Source of the DNA: Thermophilibacter immobilis
GTDB taxonomy: Bacteria; Actinomycetota; Coriobacteriia; Coriobacteriales; Atopobiaceae
Length of the DNA: 64,000 nucleotides
NCBI RefSeq assembly: GCF_015277515.1
Contig: NZ_CP063767.1
Span: forward strand, 868,001 to 932,000
Reading direction: 5' to 3'
The notes under the pieces are model-generated. The model saw only the letters and a list, made by a program, of their open reading frames with translations, was not told where the DNA came from and searched no databases. A program made the translations under genes and the position numbers. Each line of letters opens with the position of its first letter. Within the stretch, counting starts at the first letter, position 1. Shown here piece by piece: positions 35,411 through 44,013 of the stretch.

Positions 35411-35839
35411 TCAGGCGCCCCTGGCCTCGTGCCCCTCGTCGGACGCCTGGTCTCGCAGCGACTTCTGGCACGTCGGGCAGATTCCCTCGAAGAGAATCTC
35501 GTGCGAGGTCACCTCGTAGCCCGTGGCCCGTGCGGCGTCCTCGTCGAGCTCGTCGAGGTAGGGCAAAGGTGCGTCCGCGACGGCGCCGCACACGCGGCAG
35601 ACCACGTGCGTGTGGTCGTCACGGCGCCGGTCGAAGCGCTCGCCTCCGGGCACCCGCACCGAGGTGATCTGTCCGTCCTCGGCGAGCAGGTGAAGGTTGC
35701 GATAGACGGTCGCACGGCTGATGCGCTGGTCGCGCGCCCGCACCTCAAGGTAGATGTCATCGGCGGTGGGGTGATCGCAGCGGCCCTGCACCGCCTCGAG
35801 CACGAGCTGTCGCTGGTGCGTGTTGCGTCTCTGCTGCAT
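35411..35839 (-). CDS. Fur-family regulator, PerR-like
   Basis: 142 aa from ATG 35839, GGAGGGAGGAACC upstream. DNA-binding domain RQLVLEAVQGRCDHPTADDIYLEVRARDQRISRATVYRNLHLLAEDGQI; dimer domain with metal residues DDHTHVVCRVCGAV and the second zinc pair CPTCQ. Divergent from ahpC across 180 bp, the usual arrangement of PerR, so it probably senses peroxide and represses ahpC. The structural Cys4 zinc site is complete. Assignment to PerR rather than Fur rests on context. Confidence 0.85.
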   Translation of the reverse strand: MQQRRNTHQRQLVLEAVQGRCDHPTADDIYLEVRARDQRISRATVYRNLHLLAEDGQITSVRVPGGERFDRRRDDHTHVVCRVCGAVADAPLPYLDELDEDAARATGYEVTSHEILFEGICPTCQKSLRDQASDEGHEARGA

Positions 35840-35917
35840 GGTTCCTCCCTCCCTTTCGAGAAACGCCCCCTCAGACGTTCCCTTCTCCTTATTTTGCCAA
35901 AAAACCCGAGAAAGTGC

Positions 35918-35946
35918 TTGACTAACGCGATTCCTTATCAATAATA
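35918..35946 (+). promoter_or_regulatory. Promoter of ahpC
   Basis: TTGACT (35918-35923), a 17-bp spacer and ATAATA (35941-35946). The AT-rich TTATCAATAATAGGATTC around the -10 is a plausible PerR-box-like site. Confidence 0.6.
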
Positions 35947-36019
35947 GGATTCAGTACTAATAATTGCAACCGCGGAGAGCCCGACACGCCGCGGCCACAA
36001 CGAGAAAAAGGAGCAAGAG

Positions 36020-36583
36020 ATGTCCCTCATCGGCAAGGAGATCGGCGACTTCAAGGTCCAGGCCTACCAGGACGGCAAGTTCAAGGAGGTCAGCAAGGAC
36101 GACGTGCTGGGCAAGTGGGCCCTGTTCTTCTTCTATCCTGCTGACTTCAGCTTTGTGTGCCCCACGGAGCTCGAGGAGCTCGCCGAGGAGCACGAGGCCT
36201 TCCAGAAGGAGGGCTGCGAGATCTACTCGGTCTCCACGGACACCCACTTCGTCCACAAGGCCTGGCACGACGACTCCGAGCGCGTGGGCAAGGTCACCTA
36301 TCCCATGCTCGCCGATCCGGCGCACGTCCTGACCAAGGACTTCGAGGTCCTCATCGACGCCGACGGCACCGCTGAGCGCGGCGCCTTCCTCGTGGACCCC
36401 GAGGGTAAGATTCAGGTCTACGAGGTGACCGCCGGCGGCATCGGCCGCAACGCCAAGGAGCTCCTGCGCCTCCTGCAGGCTGCCAAGTTCGTGGCCGAGC
36501 ACGGCGACCAGGTGTGCCCCGCCAAGTGGCAGCCGGGCGCCGAGACCCTCAAGCCCTCCCTGGACCTCGTGGGCCAGCTGTAG
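36020..36583 (+). CDS. ahpC: Alkyl hydroperoxide reductase subunit C, typical 2-Cys peroxiredoxin
   Basis: 187 aa with AAAAGGAGC before ATG. It reduces H2O2 and organic peroxides in the cytoplasm. Peroxidatic Cys in FYPADFSFVCPTELEEL, resolving Cys in VCPAKWQPG, conserved Arg in GTAERGAFLVDPEG. Length and motifs match AhpC of the AhpC/AhpF pair. Followed by a terminator, then its probable reductase. Confidence 0.95.
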   Translation: MSLIGKEIGDFKVQAYQDGKFKEVSKDDVLGKWALFFFYPADFSFVCPTELEELAEEHEAFQKEGCEIYSVSTDTHFVHKAWHDDSERVGKVTYPMLADPAHVLTKDFEVLIDADGTAERGAFLVDPEGKIQVYEVTAGGIGRNAKELLRLLQAAKFVAEHGDQVCPAKWQPGAETLKPSLDLVGQL

Positions 36584-36618
36584 GGTTTTTCGCACTTGCA
36601 CCTCGCACGCGCTGCCTC

Positions 36619-36655
36619 GGGGCCGCGGCCGCACGTCGGTCACGGCCCCTTTTTT
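36619..36655 (+). terminator. Terminator after ahpC
   Basis: GGGGCCG (36619-36625) pairs with CGGCCCC (36643-36649), then six T. It may leave partial readthrough into the reductase gene. Confidence 0.75.
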
Positions 36656-36686
36656 GAGGCCCTCGTTGCCTCGCAAAGGAGAAATT

Positions 36687-38360
36687 ATGTCAGACAAGAT
36701 CGACGAGAAGAACCTCTACGACGCCGTCATCGTCGGTGGCGGCCCGTCCGGCCTCACGGCGGCGCTCTACCTGGCCCGCGCCCGCTATCGGGTGCTCGTG
36801 GTCGAGAAGGACCAGTTCGGCGGCCAGATCACCATCACCGACGAGGTGGTCAACTACCCCGGTGTCTTCTCCACGAGCGGCAGGGAGCTCACCGAGACGA
36901 TGCGCCGTCAGGCCGAGGCCTTTGGCGCCGAGTTCCTCTTCGCCGAGGTCACGGGCCTCGACCTCTCCGACGACATTAAACGCGTCCGGACGACCAAGGG
37001 CGAGCTCTTCTGCTTCGCGGTGCTTCTCGCCACCGGGGCGTCACCTCGCGAGGTGGGCTTCAGGGGCGAGGAGGAGTTCAAGGGCCACGGCGTCGCCTAC
37101 TGCGCCACCTGCGACGGCGAGTTCTTCACGGGCAAGCAGGTCTTCGTCGTGGGCGGCGGCTTCGCGGCCGCCGAGGAGGGCGTCTTTCTCACCAAGTACG
37201 CGAGCCACGTGACCATCCTCGTGCGTGGTGACGACTTCACCTGCGCCCCCGCCGCCGCCGAGGCGGCCCGGCGCAGCGACAAGATCGACGTGGTGTGCAA
37301 TGCCGAGGTCGTGGAGGTCTCGGGCGACACCGCGCTGAGGCGGATCGTCTACCGCGATCGCAGCACCGGCGAGACCACCACCTACGAGGCCGTCGCGGGC
37401 GACACCTTCGGCGTGTTCGTCTTCGTGGGCTACGCCCCGGCCACCCAGCTCGTGTCCGGCGTCGCCGACGTCGACGAGCACGGCTACGTCCTGACCGACT
37501 CCCACCAGGCCACCTCCGCTGACGGGCTGTTCGCCGCCGGCGACGTCTGCGTGAAGCCGCTGCGCCAGGTGGCCACCGCCGTGGGCCAGGCCGCCACGAC
37601 CGCGACCGAGATGGAGCGCTACCTCAAGGCGGCCCAGGAGCGCGCGGGGCTCACGCCCTCCCAGCCCACCTCGCGCCCCGTCGCCGGGGCGCCCACGCCG
37701 GCACCGGCCGCAGAGGGCGTCGAGCGCGCCGCCGACGCGACGGGGCTCTTCGACGAGTCCATGCTCGCCCAGCTGGACGCAGTCTTCTCGCGCATGGCGT
37801 CTCCGCTCGTGCTGCGCCTGCACCTCGACGAGCGGCCCGTCTCCGCGGAGCTCTCCGAGTACATGGGCGAGCTGGCCTCCCTCACCGACCTCCTCTCCGT
37901 CGAGAAGGCCGACACGTCTGCCGACGATGCCTCCGAGCTGCCCTTCGTTGAGGTGTGTCGCGCGGATGGCATGCCCTCCGGCCTGGAGTTCCACGGCGTC
38001 CCCGGCGGCCACGAGTTCACGAGCTTCGTCCTGGGGCTCTACAACGTGTCCGGCCCCGGCCAGCCGATTGACGACGCCGACCGCGCGGCCATCGCGGCCG
38101 TGGACAGTGACGTCGACGTCAGGGTGCTCGTGGGGCTCTCCTGCACGATGTGCCCGGAGGTCGTGGTGGCGGCCCAGCGCATCGCGGCCGATAGCCCCCA
38201 CGTCACGGCCCGCGTCTATGACATCAACCACTTCGGCGACCTCAAGGACCGCTACGACGTCATGAGCGTCCCGTGCCTGGTGGTGCGCCAGCCCGACGGC
38301 ACCGAGCAGGTGAGCTTTGGCAAGAAGGGCCTCTCGCAGGTCCTCGAGATGGTCGGATAG
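36687..38360 (+). CDS. AhpF-like reductase with permuted domain order (TrxR first, Trx-fold second)
   Basis: 557 aa, AAAGGAG before ATG. Residues 1-320 are a thioredoxin-reductase module: FAD loop AVIVGGGPSGLTAALYLARA, redox CATC in AYCATCDGEFF, NADPH loop VFVVGGGFAAAEEG and C-terminal GLFAAGDVCV. A Pro/Ala-rich linker (about 325-350) leads to two Trx-like folds; the second has the redox pair CTMC in LVGLSCTMCPEVVVAAQ and the cis-Pro loop MSVPCLV. Classical AhpF has these in the reverse order, the Trx-like domains first. It probably passes electrons from NAD(P)H to AhpC encoded just upstream. Confidence 0.88.
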   Translation: MSDKIDEKNLYDAVIVGGGPSGLTAALYLARARYRVLVVEKDQFGGQITITDEVVNYPGVFSTSGRELTETMRRQAEAFGAEFLFAEVTGLDLSDDIKRVRTTKGELFCFAVLLATGASPREVGFRGEEEFKGHGVAYCATCDGEFFTGKQVFVVGGGFAAAEEGVFLTKYASHVTILVRGDDFTCAPAAAEAARRSDKIDVVCNAEVVEVSGDTALRRIVYRDRSTGETTTYEAVAGDTFGVFVFVGYAPATQLVSGVADVDEHGYVLTDSHQATSADGLFAAGDVCVKPLRQVATAVGQAATTATEMERYLKAAQERAGLTPSQPTSRPVAGAPTPAPAAEGVERAADATGLFDESMLAQLDAVFSRMASPLVLRLHLDERPVSAELSEYMGELASLTDLLSVEKADTSADDASELPFVEVCRADGMPSGLEFHGVPGGHEFTSFVLGLYNVSGPGQPIDDADRAAIAAVDSDVDVRVLVGLSCTMCPEVVVAAQRIAADSPHVTARVYDINHFGDLKDRYDVMSVPCLVVRQPDGTEQVSFGKKGLSQVLEMVG

Positions 38361-38427
38361 GGGGCGGGGACCTCGCCGAGGGTCCCGCGTCTCCGCGTGT
38401 CGCGGGCCCCCTCTTCCCCTCTCTCGG

Positions 38428-38546
38428 ATTGGGGCGCTTTTTTTGATGCTCGGTCCCTTCTCGCTAACGTCCAACAGGGCCCATGCGAAGCGAGAAGGGA
38501 CCGAGCTCTGGCTTGAACTCATTTTCCATCAAAAAGTAGATCAAAT
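38428..38546. repeat. MITE-like palindrome, copy 1 (degenerate right end)
   Basis: Left end ATTGGGGCGCTTTTTTTGAT (38428-38447); then a perfect 18-bp inverted repeat 38448-38465 / 38489-38506; right end ATCAAAAAGTAGATCAAAT (38528-38546) is a decayed inverse of the left. Same family as 42571-42698 and 43727-43857. The rest of 38361-38711 shows no gene. Confidence 0.7.
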
Positions 38547-38711
38547 CGTGAACGAACGGTGGCCCTTCGACTACGAACAGCGGTCAGGACCCTCGAGCAC
38601 ACCACGCCTGGCTCCGTATTTGAACGGACGCTGGAATAGTTTTGCCCCACGTCGTGCCAGGGCTCGCATTCGGATACCGTAGACAGGTAGTCTCGCCGGT
38701 CTGGAGGACCC

Positions 38712-41700
38712 ATGCTCGAGCTCAACGACATCTGCAAGCGCTATAAGACGGCCTCGTTCACGCAGGTGGCCCTCGACCACGTCTCGGTGGGGTTTAGGGA
38801 CAACGAGTTCGTCGCCGTCCTGGGGCCCTCGGGCTCGGGCAAGACGACCATGCTCAACATCGTGGGCGGCCTCGACCACTTCGACGAGGGCGACCTGCTC
38901 ATCGACGGCATCTCCACGAAGAAGTACCACGACCGCGACTGGGACGCCTACCGCAACAACCGAATCGGCTTCGTCTTCCAGAGCTACAACCTGATTCCGC
39001 ACCAGACGATTCTCTCCAACGTGGAGCTCGCCCTCACCCTCTCGGGCGTGGGCCGCTCCGAGCGGCGCGAGCGCGCCCTGGCCGCGCTCGAGCGCGTGGG
39101 CCTCGCCGATCACGTGAGCAAGAGGCCCGGCCAGCTCTCCGGAGGTCAGATGCAGCGCGTGGCCATCGCGCGCGCCCTCATCAACGACCCCGAGATCCTG
39201 CTCGCCGACGAGCCCACGGGCGCCCTCGACTCGACCACGTCCGTGCAGGTCATGGACCTGCTCAAGGAGGTCGCCCGGGACCGCCTGGTCATCATGGTCA
39301 CGCACAACCCCGAGCTCGCCCACCGCTACGCGACGCGCATCGTGGAGCTCGCCGACGGCCACGTCACGGCGGACTCCGACCCGTTCGACGTAGAGGCCGC
39401 GCCGCGTCGTGACGCCAAGGTCGCTCGCCGGACCTCGATGAGCTTCCTCACGGCGATCGGCCTGTCGTTCAACAACCTCATGACCAAGAAGGGCCGCACG
39501 ATCATGACGGCCTTCGCGGGCTCGATCGGCATCATCGGCATCGCCGCCATCCTCGCCCTGTCGAACGGTGTGAACAACTACATCGCCAAGGTGGAGGAGG
39601 ACACGCTCTCGAGCTACCCCCTGTCCATCACCAAGCAGAGCTACGACCTCACGAGCATGCTGACCGGCGACGCCTCGGCGATGACGGGCGCCTCCTCGGA
39701 GCCCACGGATTCCTCCGACGCGGCGACCTCCGACGCAACCGTCGACTCCTCCGGGACCATCCCCGAGTTCAACATGCTCACGGACATGTTCGCGTCCGTG
39801 CGCTCCAACGACCTCGCGAGCCTCAAGGCCTATCTCGACTCGGGGACCTCGGGCATCGAGGAAAACGTCAACGCGATCCAGTACGACTACGGCATCACGC
39901 CGCTCGTCTACGCCTCCGACACGACCGACAAGGTCACCCAGCTCAGCCCCGACTCGCTCTCCCAGGCCATGACGATGGGCGCCTCGAGTACGGTGACGGC
40001 CGGCATGAGCGCGGGGTCGGTCTTCAACGAGATGATCGACGACCAGGCTCTTCTTGACGAGCAGTACGACGTCGTGGCCGGGCGCTGGGCCACGGAGCCC
40101 GACGAGTGCGTGCTCGTGCTCTCCTCGAGCGGCGAGATCAGCGACTACACGCTCTACGGCCTCGGCGTGCTCGACCCTGCGGACCTCCAGGAGATGGTCT
40201 CCTCGGCGATGAGCGCCACGGCGGGAGACGTGGACGTGGAAAGTCCCGACGTCGACTTCACCTACGATGACGCGCTCGACTTGAGCTTCAAGGTGCTGAG
40301 CCCGTCGGACACCTACCGCAAAAACGACGATACCGGTGGCTGGACCGACATGTCCGATGACGACGAGTTCATGCGCAGTGTCGTGGACTCTGGTCTTGAC
40401 CTGCACATCGTTGGCGTGGTGCGCCCCAACGGGGGCGGTGACGCCAAGGCCCTCACGACCGGCGTGGCCTACACCTCCGGGCTCACCAAGGAGCTCATGG
40501 AGCGTTCCGCCGACTCCGCGATCGTCCAGCAGCAGCTCGCGGACCCGGACACGGACGTCTTCACGGCGAAGAGCTTCTCGACCCTGCAGGACGAGGCCAA
40601 GCAGGGCATCGACCTCTCGAGCCTCTTCTCGATCGACGAGAACGCCCTGCGCTCGGCCTTCTCGTTCGACACCAGCGGGCTGGCCAGCGGCATCGACCCC
40701 TCCTCGATCGACCTGTCCGGCGTGAGCGTGGACCTCTCGGGCGTGACCTCCTCGATCGACGTCGAGTCGCTCGTGGCCGGAGTCCCGTCGCCGGACTTCT
40801 CGGCCATCGTGGACGACGCCATCTCCGACCCGCCCCTCACCACCGACCAGCTCGAGCAGACCACCCAGCTCGGCGGCCAGCTCATCCAGAACTTCGTGGG
40901 CTGGTGGGGCACGAACGCCACCGACGCGCTCGACCCGTCCGACCCCGAGTTTGTTCAAAAGATTGCGGACTACTTCGAGCAGTACCTCGCGACCGAAGAC
41001 GCGCAGGGCCTCCTGGCCCAGATCGACGTCGTGGCCGGGCCACCCGTGCGCGAGCGCGTGGAGCAGATTGCGCGCTCCTATGTGTCCGACAGCCTCCCCC
41101 CCTACTTGCAGAGCTTTCTGCAGAGCATGTCGTCCCAGGTGAGCGCCACCGTATCCGCGCAGCTGCAGGTGTCGCTCACCCAGGTGATGACGCAGTACGC
41201 CGACCAGATGGCCACGAGCCTGTCCGGCCTGCAGAGCGCCTTCTCGGTGGACGCCTCCAAGCTCGCGGGCGCGATCAGCTTCAACATGGACGCCGAGGAC
41301 CTCTCATCCCTCATGCAGAGCTACGCCAACGCGAGCCAGCTCACCTACGACAACAACCTCACGACGCTCGGCTACGCCACGGAGTCCGACCCGGCTGCCA
41401 TCATGATCTACCCCAAGGACTTTGCCGCCAAGGAGCGCGTGCTCGACATCATCGACGGCTACAACGACCGGCAGCGCGCCGCCGGCAACGATGACTCGGT
41501 CGTGGGCTACACGGACTACGTGGGCGTCATCATGGGCTCCGTCACCGACATCGTGAACATGATCTCGCTCGTCCTGATTGCCTTCGTGAGCATCTCGCTC
41601 GTGGTGAGCTCCATCATGATTGGCATCATCACCTACATCAGCGTGCTCGAGCGCAAGAAGGAGATCGGCGTCCTGCGCGCGATCGGCGCGTCCAAGCTCA

Positions 41701-41963
41701 ACATCGCCAACGTATTCAACGCGGAGACCTTCATCGAGGGGCTCATCTCGGGCGTGTTCGCGATCGCCGTCGTGCTCGTTGCGTCGGTGCCGATAAACGC
41801 CTGGGCGCTGTCCGCCCACGGTGTTCCCAACATCATGAGCCTGCCGTGGGAGTCTGCCGTGGGGCTCATAGTGATCTCGATCGTGCTCACGCTCGTCGCG
41901 GGCCTGATCCCGAGCTCGGCGGCTAGCCGTCGCGATCCCGTCGAGGCGCTCAGAAGCGAGTAG
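38712..41963 (+). CDS. MacB-like ABC protein, ATPase fused to permease with large external domain
   Basis: 1083 aa, GGAGG before ATG. Residues 1-235: ATPase with Walker A LGPSGSGKTTML, Q-loop FVFQSYNLI, signature LSGGQMQRVAIARAL, Walker B ILLADEPTGALD. A helix near 262-285 (IMTAFAGSIGIIGIAAILAL) leads to a 650-residue Ser/Asp/Thr-rich extracytoplasmic domain with Ser/Val repeats (IDPSSIDLSGVSVDLSGVTSSIDVESL). Three C-terminal helices follow in FtsX style (ITYISVLERKKEIGVLRAIGASKLNI). Type VII (MacB/LolE) mechanotransmission fold; probably acts on cell-envelope substrates or peptides. Unusually long external domain. Confidence 0.88.
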   Translation: MLELNDICKRYKTASFTQVALDHVSVGFRDNEFVAVLGPSGSGKTTMLNIVGGLDHFDEGDLLIDGISTKKYHDRDWDAYRNNRIGFVFQSYNLIPHQTILSNVELALTLSGVGRSERRERALAALERVGLADHVSKRPGQLSGGQMQRVAIARALINDPEILLADEPTGALDSTTSVQVMDLLKEVARDRLVIMVTHNPELAHRYATRIVELADGHVTADSDPFDVEAAPRRDAKVARRTSMSFLTAIGLSFNNLMTKKGRTIMTAFAGSIGIIGIAAILALSNGVNNYIAKVEEDTLSSYPLSITKQSYDLTSMLTGDASAMTGASSEPTDSSDAATSDATVDSSGTIPEFNMLTDMFASVRSNDLASLKAYLDSGTSGIEENVNAIQYDYGITPLVYASDTTDKVTQLSPDSLSQAMTMGASSTVTAGMSAGSVFNEMIDDQALLDEQYDVVAGRWATEPDECVLVLSSSGEISDYTLYGLGVLDPADLQEMVSSAMSATAGDVDVESPDVDFTYDDALDLSFKVLSPSDTYRKNDDTGGWTDMSDDDEFMRSVVDSGLDLHIVGVVRPNGGGDAKALTTGVAYTSGLTKELMERSADSAIVQQQLADPDTDVFTAKSFSTLQDEAKQGIDLSSLFSIDENALRSAFSFDTSGLASGIDPSSIDLSGVSVDLSGVTSSIDVESLVAGVPSPDFSAIVDDAISDPPLTTDQLEQTTQLGGQLIQNFVGWWGTNATDALDPSDPEFVQKIADYFEQYLATEDAQGLLAQIDVVAGPPVRERVEQIARSYVSDSLPPYLQSFLQSMSSQVSATVSAQLQVSLTQVMTQYADQMATSLSGLQSAFSVDASKLAGAISFNMDAEDLSSLMQSYANASQLTYDNNLTTLGYATESDPAAIMIYPKDFAAKERVLDIIDGYNDRQRAAGNDDSVVGYTDYVGVIMGSVTDIVNMISLVLIAFVSISLVVSSIMIGIITYISVLERKKEIGVLRAIGASKLNIANVFNAETFIEGLISGVFAIAVVLVASVPINAWALSAHGVPNIMSLPWESAVGLIVISIVLTLVAGLIPSSAASRRDPVEALRSE

Positions 41964-42005
41964 CATGGTGCGTCGGAAGACGTCGGCAGAAAAGGGGCTC
42001 GCGGC

Positions 42006-42407
42006 ATGCTTCAGAGGGACTACATCCTGGAGATTGTGGGGGACTTCGTCGAGGGTATCACGGACGCGTTTCGACGTGCCTTGGGCGAGGAGGCCGGACG
42101 CGCGGCGGGCGTCGAGGCCGTCGAACAGCAGATCGGCGACCTCCTAGAGCTTGACCACGAGACGGCGCTCTCTCTTGCGCCCGACTCGCTCGTGACGATG
42201 ATGGTGCTCTCCGGCATGGGCGACTCGGTGGCCGCCTACGTCTGCTACGCGCTGGACCGCCTGGGCACGGCCTACGAGCGCCAGGGCGACGCTGACCTGG
42301 CCGGCCTGCGTCGCGCGCAGGCGACGGCCGTCGCCGAGTCGTTCGCCTGCGACCCCGCCGACGTTCCGAGCGAGCTTGCCTCGCTTGATGCGGAGCTCTT
42401 CTCGTAG
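42006..42407 (+). CDS. Small helical protein, DUF6483-like
   Basis: 133 aa. The N-terminus MLQRDYILEIVGDFVEGI resembles the DUF6483 family (MLEQDYIMRLI type) found in Gram-positives. Helical, with a TPR-like segment (AYVCYALDRLGTAYERQGDADLAGLRRAQA). No catalytic motif. It begins 42 bases after the MacB-like gene and may be co-transcribed. Confidence 0.6.
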   Translation: MLQRDYILEIVGDFVEGITDAFRRALGEEAGRAAGVEAVEQQIGDLLELDHETALSLAPDSLVTMMVLSGMGDSVAAYVCYALDRLGTAYERQGDADLAGLRRAQATAVAESFACDPADVPSELASLDAELFS

Positions 42408-42443
42408 AATTCGGGCTTCCGCTGTCACTACGGCGGATTCAGC

Positions 42444-42506
42444 GAGCCTGTCATCCTGCACGGAAGCATCCCCTGAAGGCCGCGTTTCGTGCAGCATGGC
42501 AGGCTC
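42444..42506. repeat. 19-bp imperfect inverted repeat
   Basis: 42444-42462 pairs with 42488-42506 (GAGCCTG...CTGCACG arms) with two mismatches. Possibly the terminator of the preceding gene; no U run. Confidence 0.5.
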
Positions 42507-42570
42507 ACGGGTTCGCGCATAACGTGACTCGCCAGATGAGTGCTTATCGGCGCAGTTTGGCCCTTCGAGG

Positions 42571-42698
42571 ATTGGGGAGATTTTTTTGATGCCCCGGCCA
42601 TCTTGAAGAGGCTTTCAAGAGATGCCCAAGCTCCTGAGCGGGGAGAACGCAACGCCCTGCCGGCTTGCAGAACCTCGAGCATCAAAAACTTCTCCAAT
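42571..42698. repeat. MITE-like palindrome, copy 2
   Basis: Left end ATTGGGGAGATTTTTTTGAT (42571-42590), right end ATCAAAAACTTCTCCAAT (42681-42698), inverted and about 85 percent complementary, 128 bp in total. Confidence 0.7.
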
Positions 42699-42767
42699 CC
42701 TAAGATTAGACGGCGAGGGGGGGGTGGTGGAGGCGTGCATGCTGGCGAGCGGCGCCTTGACGCACGT

Positions 42768-43244
42768 CTAGACTGTTGCCTCCTTTTGGGAGCGATCAAG
42801 AGAATCTCGTGCTCTCTCCTGAAGGCGTGCCTCGACGGATGCCAGGGTGACGTAGGTGTTGCGCCCCTCGCGCCATCCCTCGAGCTGATAGGAGGACATG
42901 AGTTGGGTGACGCGGCCGGGGGTGACTCCAAGCATCCGCGCTGCCGTGCTTGCCGTGACTCTCTCTACGGTTTCACGACCAGCCTGGACGGCGAAAATCA
43001 TGTTCGTTCCGCCGTATCTGGGGTCATTGCCATAGGTCGGTGCGGGAAGGGGCTTGTGATGCATATCGTGGTCCTCGAGGGTGAGTTTGAGCCAATCGAC
43101 GACCATCCTGCAGAGCTCGTCGAAGTCCTTCCCCTGCGTTCCACCCCCTAAGTCATAAGGGAGTGCAAGATAGCCATCCTCGTTCATAACTATCTCGAAC
43201 TCATAGGCACCGAATAGCATCGCAGCTCCCTTCGCTGTGGTCAT
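42768..43244 (-). CDS. hicB: HicB-like antitoxin
   Basis: 158 aa from ATG 43244, which overlaps the hicA stop (ATGA); ATG 43220 with GGGAG upstream is an alternative. The N-terminal half has the HicB partial RNase-H-like fold (FEIVMNEDGYLALPYDLGGGTQGKDFDELCRMVVDWLKLTLEDH). The C-terminal half has a helix-turn-helix (TASTAARMLGVTPGRVTQLMSSYQLEGWREGRNTYVTLASVEARL) for operator binding and autoregulation. The antitoxin is intact although its toxin partner is frameshifted. Confidence 0.8.
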   Translation of the reverse strand: MTTAKGAAMLFGAYEFEIVMNEDGYLALPYDLGGGTQGKDFDELCRMVVDWLKLTLEDHDMHHKPLPAPTYGNDPRYGGTNMIFAVQAGRETVERVTASTAARMLGVTPGRVTQLMSSYQLEGWREGRNTYVTLASVEARLQERARDSLDRSQKEATV

Positions 43245-43419
43245 CTGAGGTATGCCTCACGTAGAATTCTGTTGACGAGAAGATCTGGAATTTCTTGATG
43301 GCGAGGCACCATCACGCTCCCTGCGTCGGGGTGAGTGAACTTCTCGTGGTTGGCGCGCCGCCTGCTGACTGAAAGCCATTCGACGTGAGGGCCCTTATCA
43401 GATCTCTTCGTTTACCCAT
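43241..43419 (-). pseudogene. HicA-like toxin, frameshifted
   Basis: From ATG 43419 (AAGGAGA upstream) the frame gives MGKRRDLIRALTSNGFQSAG, then must shift near 43351-43360 to continue RRANHEKFTHPDAGSVMVPRHQEIPDLLVNRILREAYLR and stop at 43241. The second part is a clear HicA: the catalytic His region NHEKFTHPD and MVPRHQEIP. Total length 179 is one base short of a whole number of codons. So the toxin mRNA interferase is probably inactive. A TATAGT -10-like box lies just upstream of the start. Confidence 0.75.
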
Positions 43420-43726
43420 CTCGTCTCCTTATACTATAGTCATTTTAGTTTCAGCATCTAGTCTGGAGGCCAATTTGTTGTGAAGGGCGGGTCTTCATTT
43501 GTAATGCGGATGGGACTGAGCATAGTAGCGCAGGATGAATTGCCCCTGTTTGACGGCCGGCTTCCCGAAGCCTTACGCAGCAGCTCCTTATGGGTGGGCG
43601 GTGCCCCTGACTCGGCAAGAGGGCAGTTTCAAGACGTGAGCGGTCTCGGAGAGGGCCCGGGCGTCCGAGGAGTGTCTCAAGCGTACTGCTTGGTCTTACC
43701 TACGATTGATTCGCATCCTATCGGGG
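43420..43726. other. Intergenic, no supported gene
   Basis: 307 bp between the hicA promoter region and a MITE-like palindrome. An open frame from 43480 (QDELPLFDGRLPEALRSSSLW) has no ribosome site or homology I recognise and runs into the palindrome. Region 43858-44013 before the next gene also shows nothing. Confidence 0.5.
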
Positions 43727-43857
43727 ATTGGGGCACTTTTTTGATGCTCGGAGGTCTGCGGGCCAACGATGTGACGCGTTTTTCCAGGTCAGGAGTCCGA
43801 GTGTTTTCTCGAGAACGGCCTTGAGGGGCTCTGAATATCAAAAAAAAGCGCCCCAAT
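43727..43857. repeat. MITE-like palindrome, copy 3
   Basis: Left end ATTGGGGCACTTTTTTGAT (43727-43745); right end 43837-43857 reads inversely as ATTGGGGCGCTTTTTTTTGAT. 131 bp in total. The best-preserved pair of ends in the family. Confidence 0.75.
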
Positions 43858-44013
43858 ACCGCAGCGAGGCGGGGGGAAGCGGCGAGAAAGGGGAACGCGA
43901 AGTGAGCGAGAAGGGCAAAGAGCGCAAGGAGCGACGCCACCCAGAAGGCCGCCCGTATGGCGTATGCTTGGCAGTCGACGATTCGTGCGGGGACGTGTCA
44001 AGGAGACGAGGCC

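Noticed and set aside
43480-43824. 114-codon ORF before the third MITE-like palindrome
   Set aside because: No ribosome site or recognised homology, and it reads through the palindrome.
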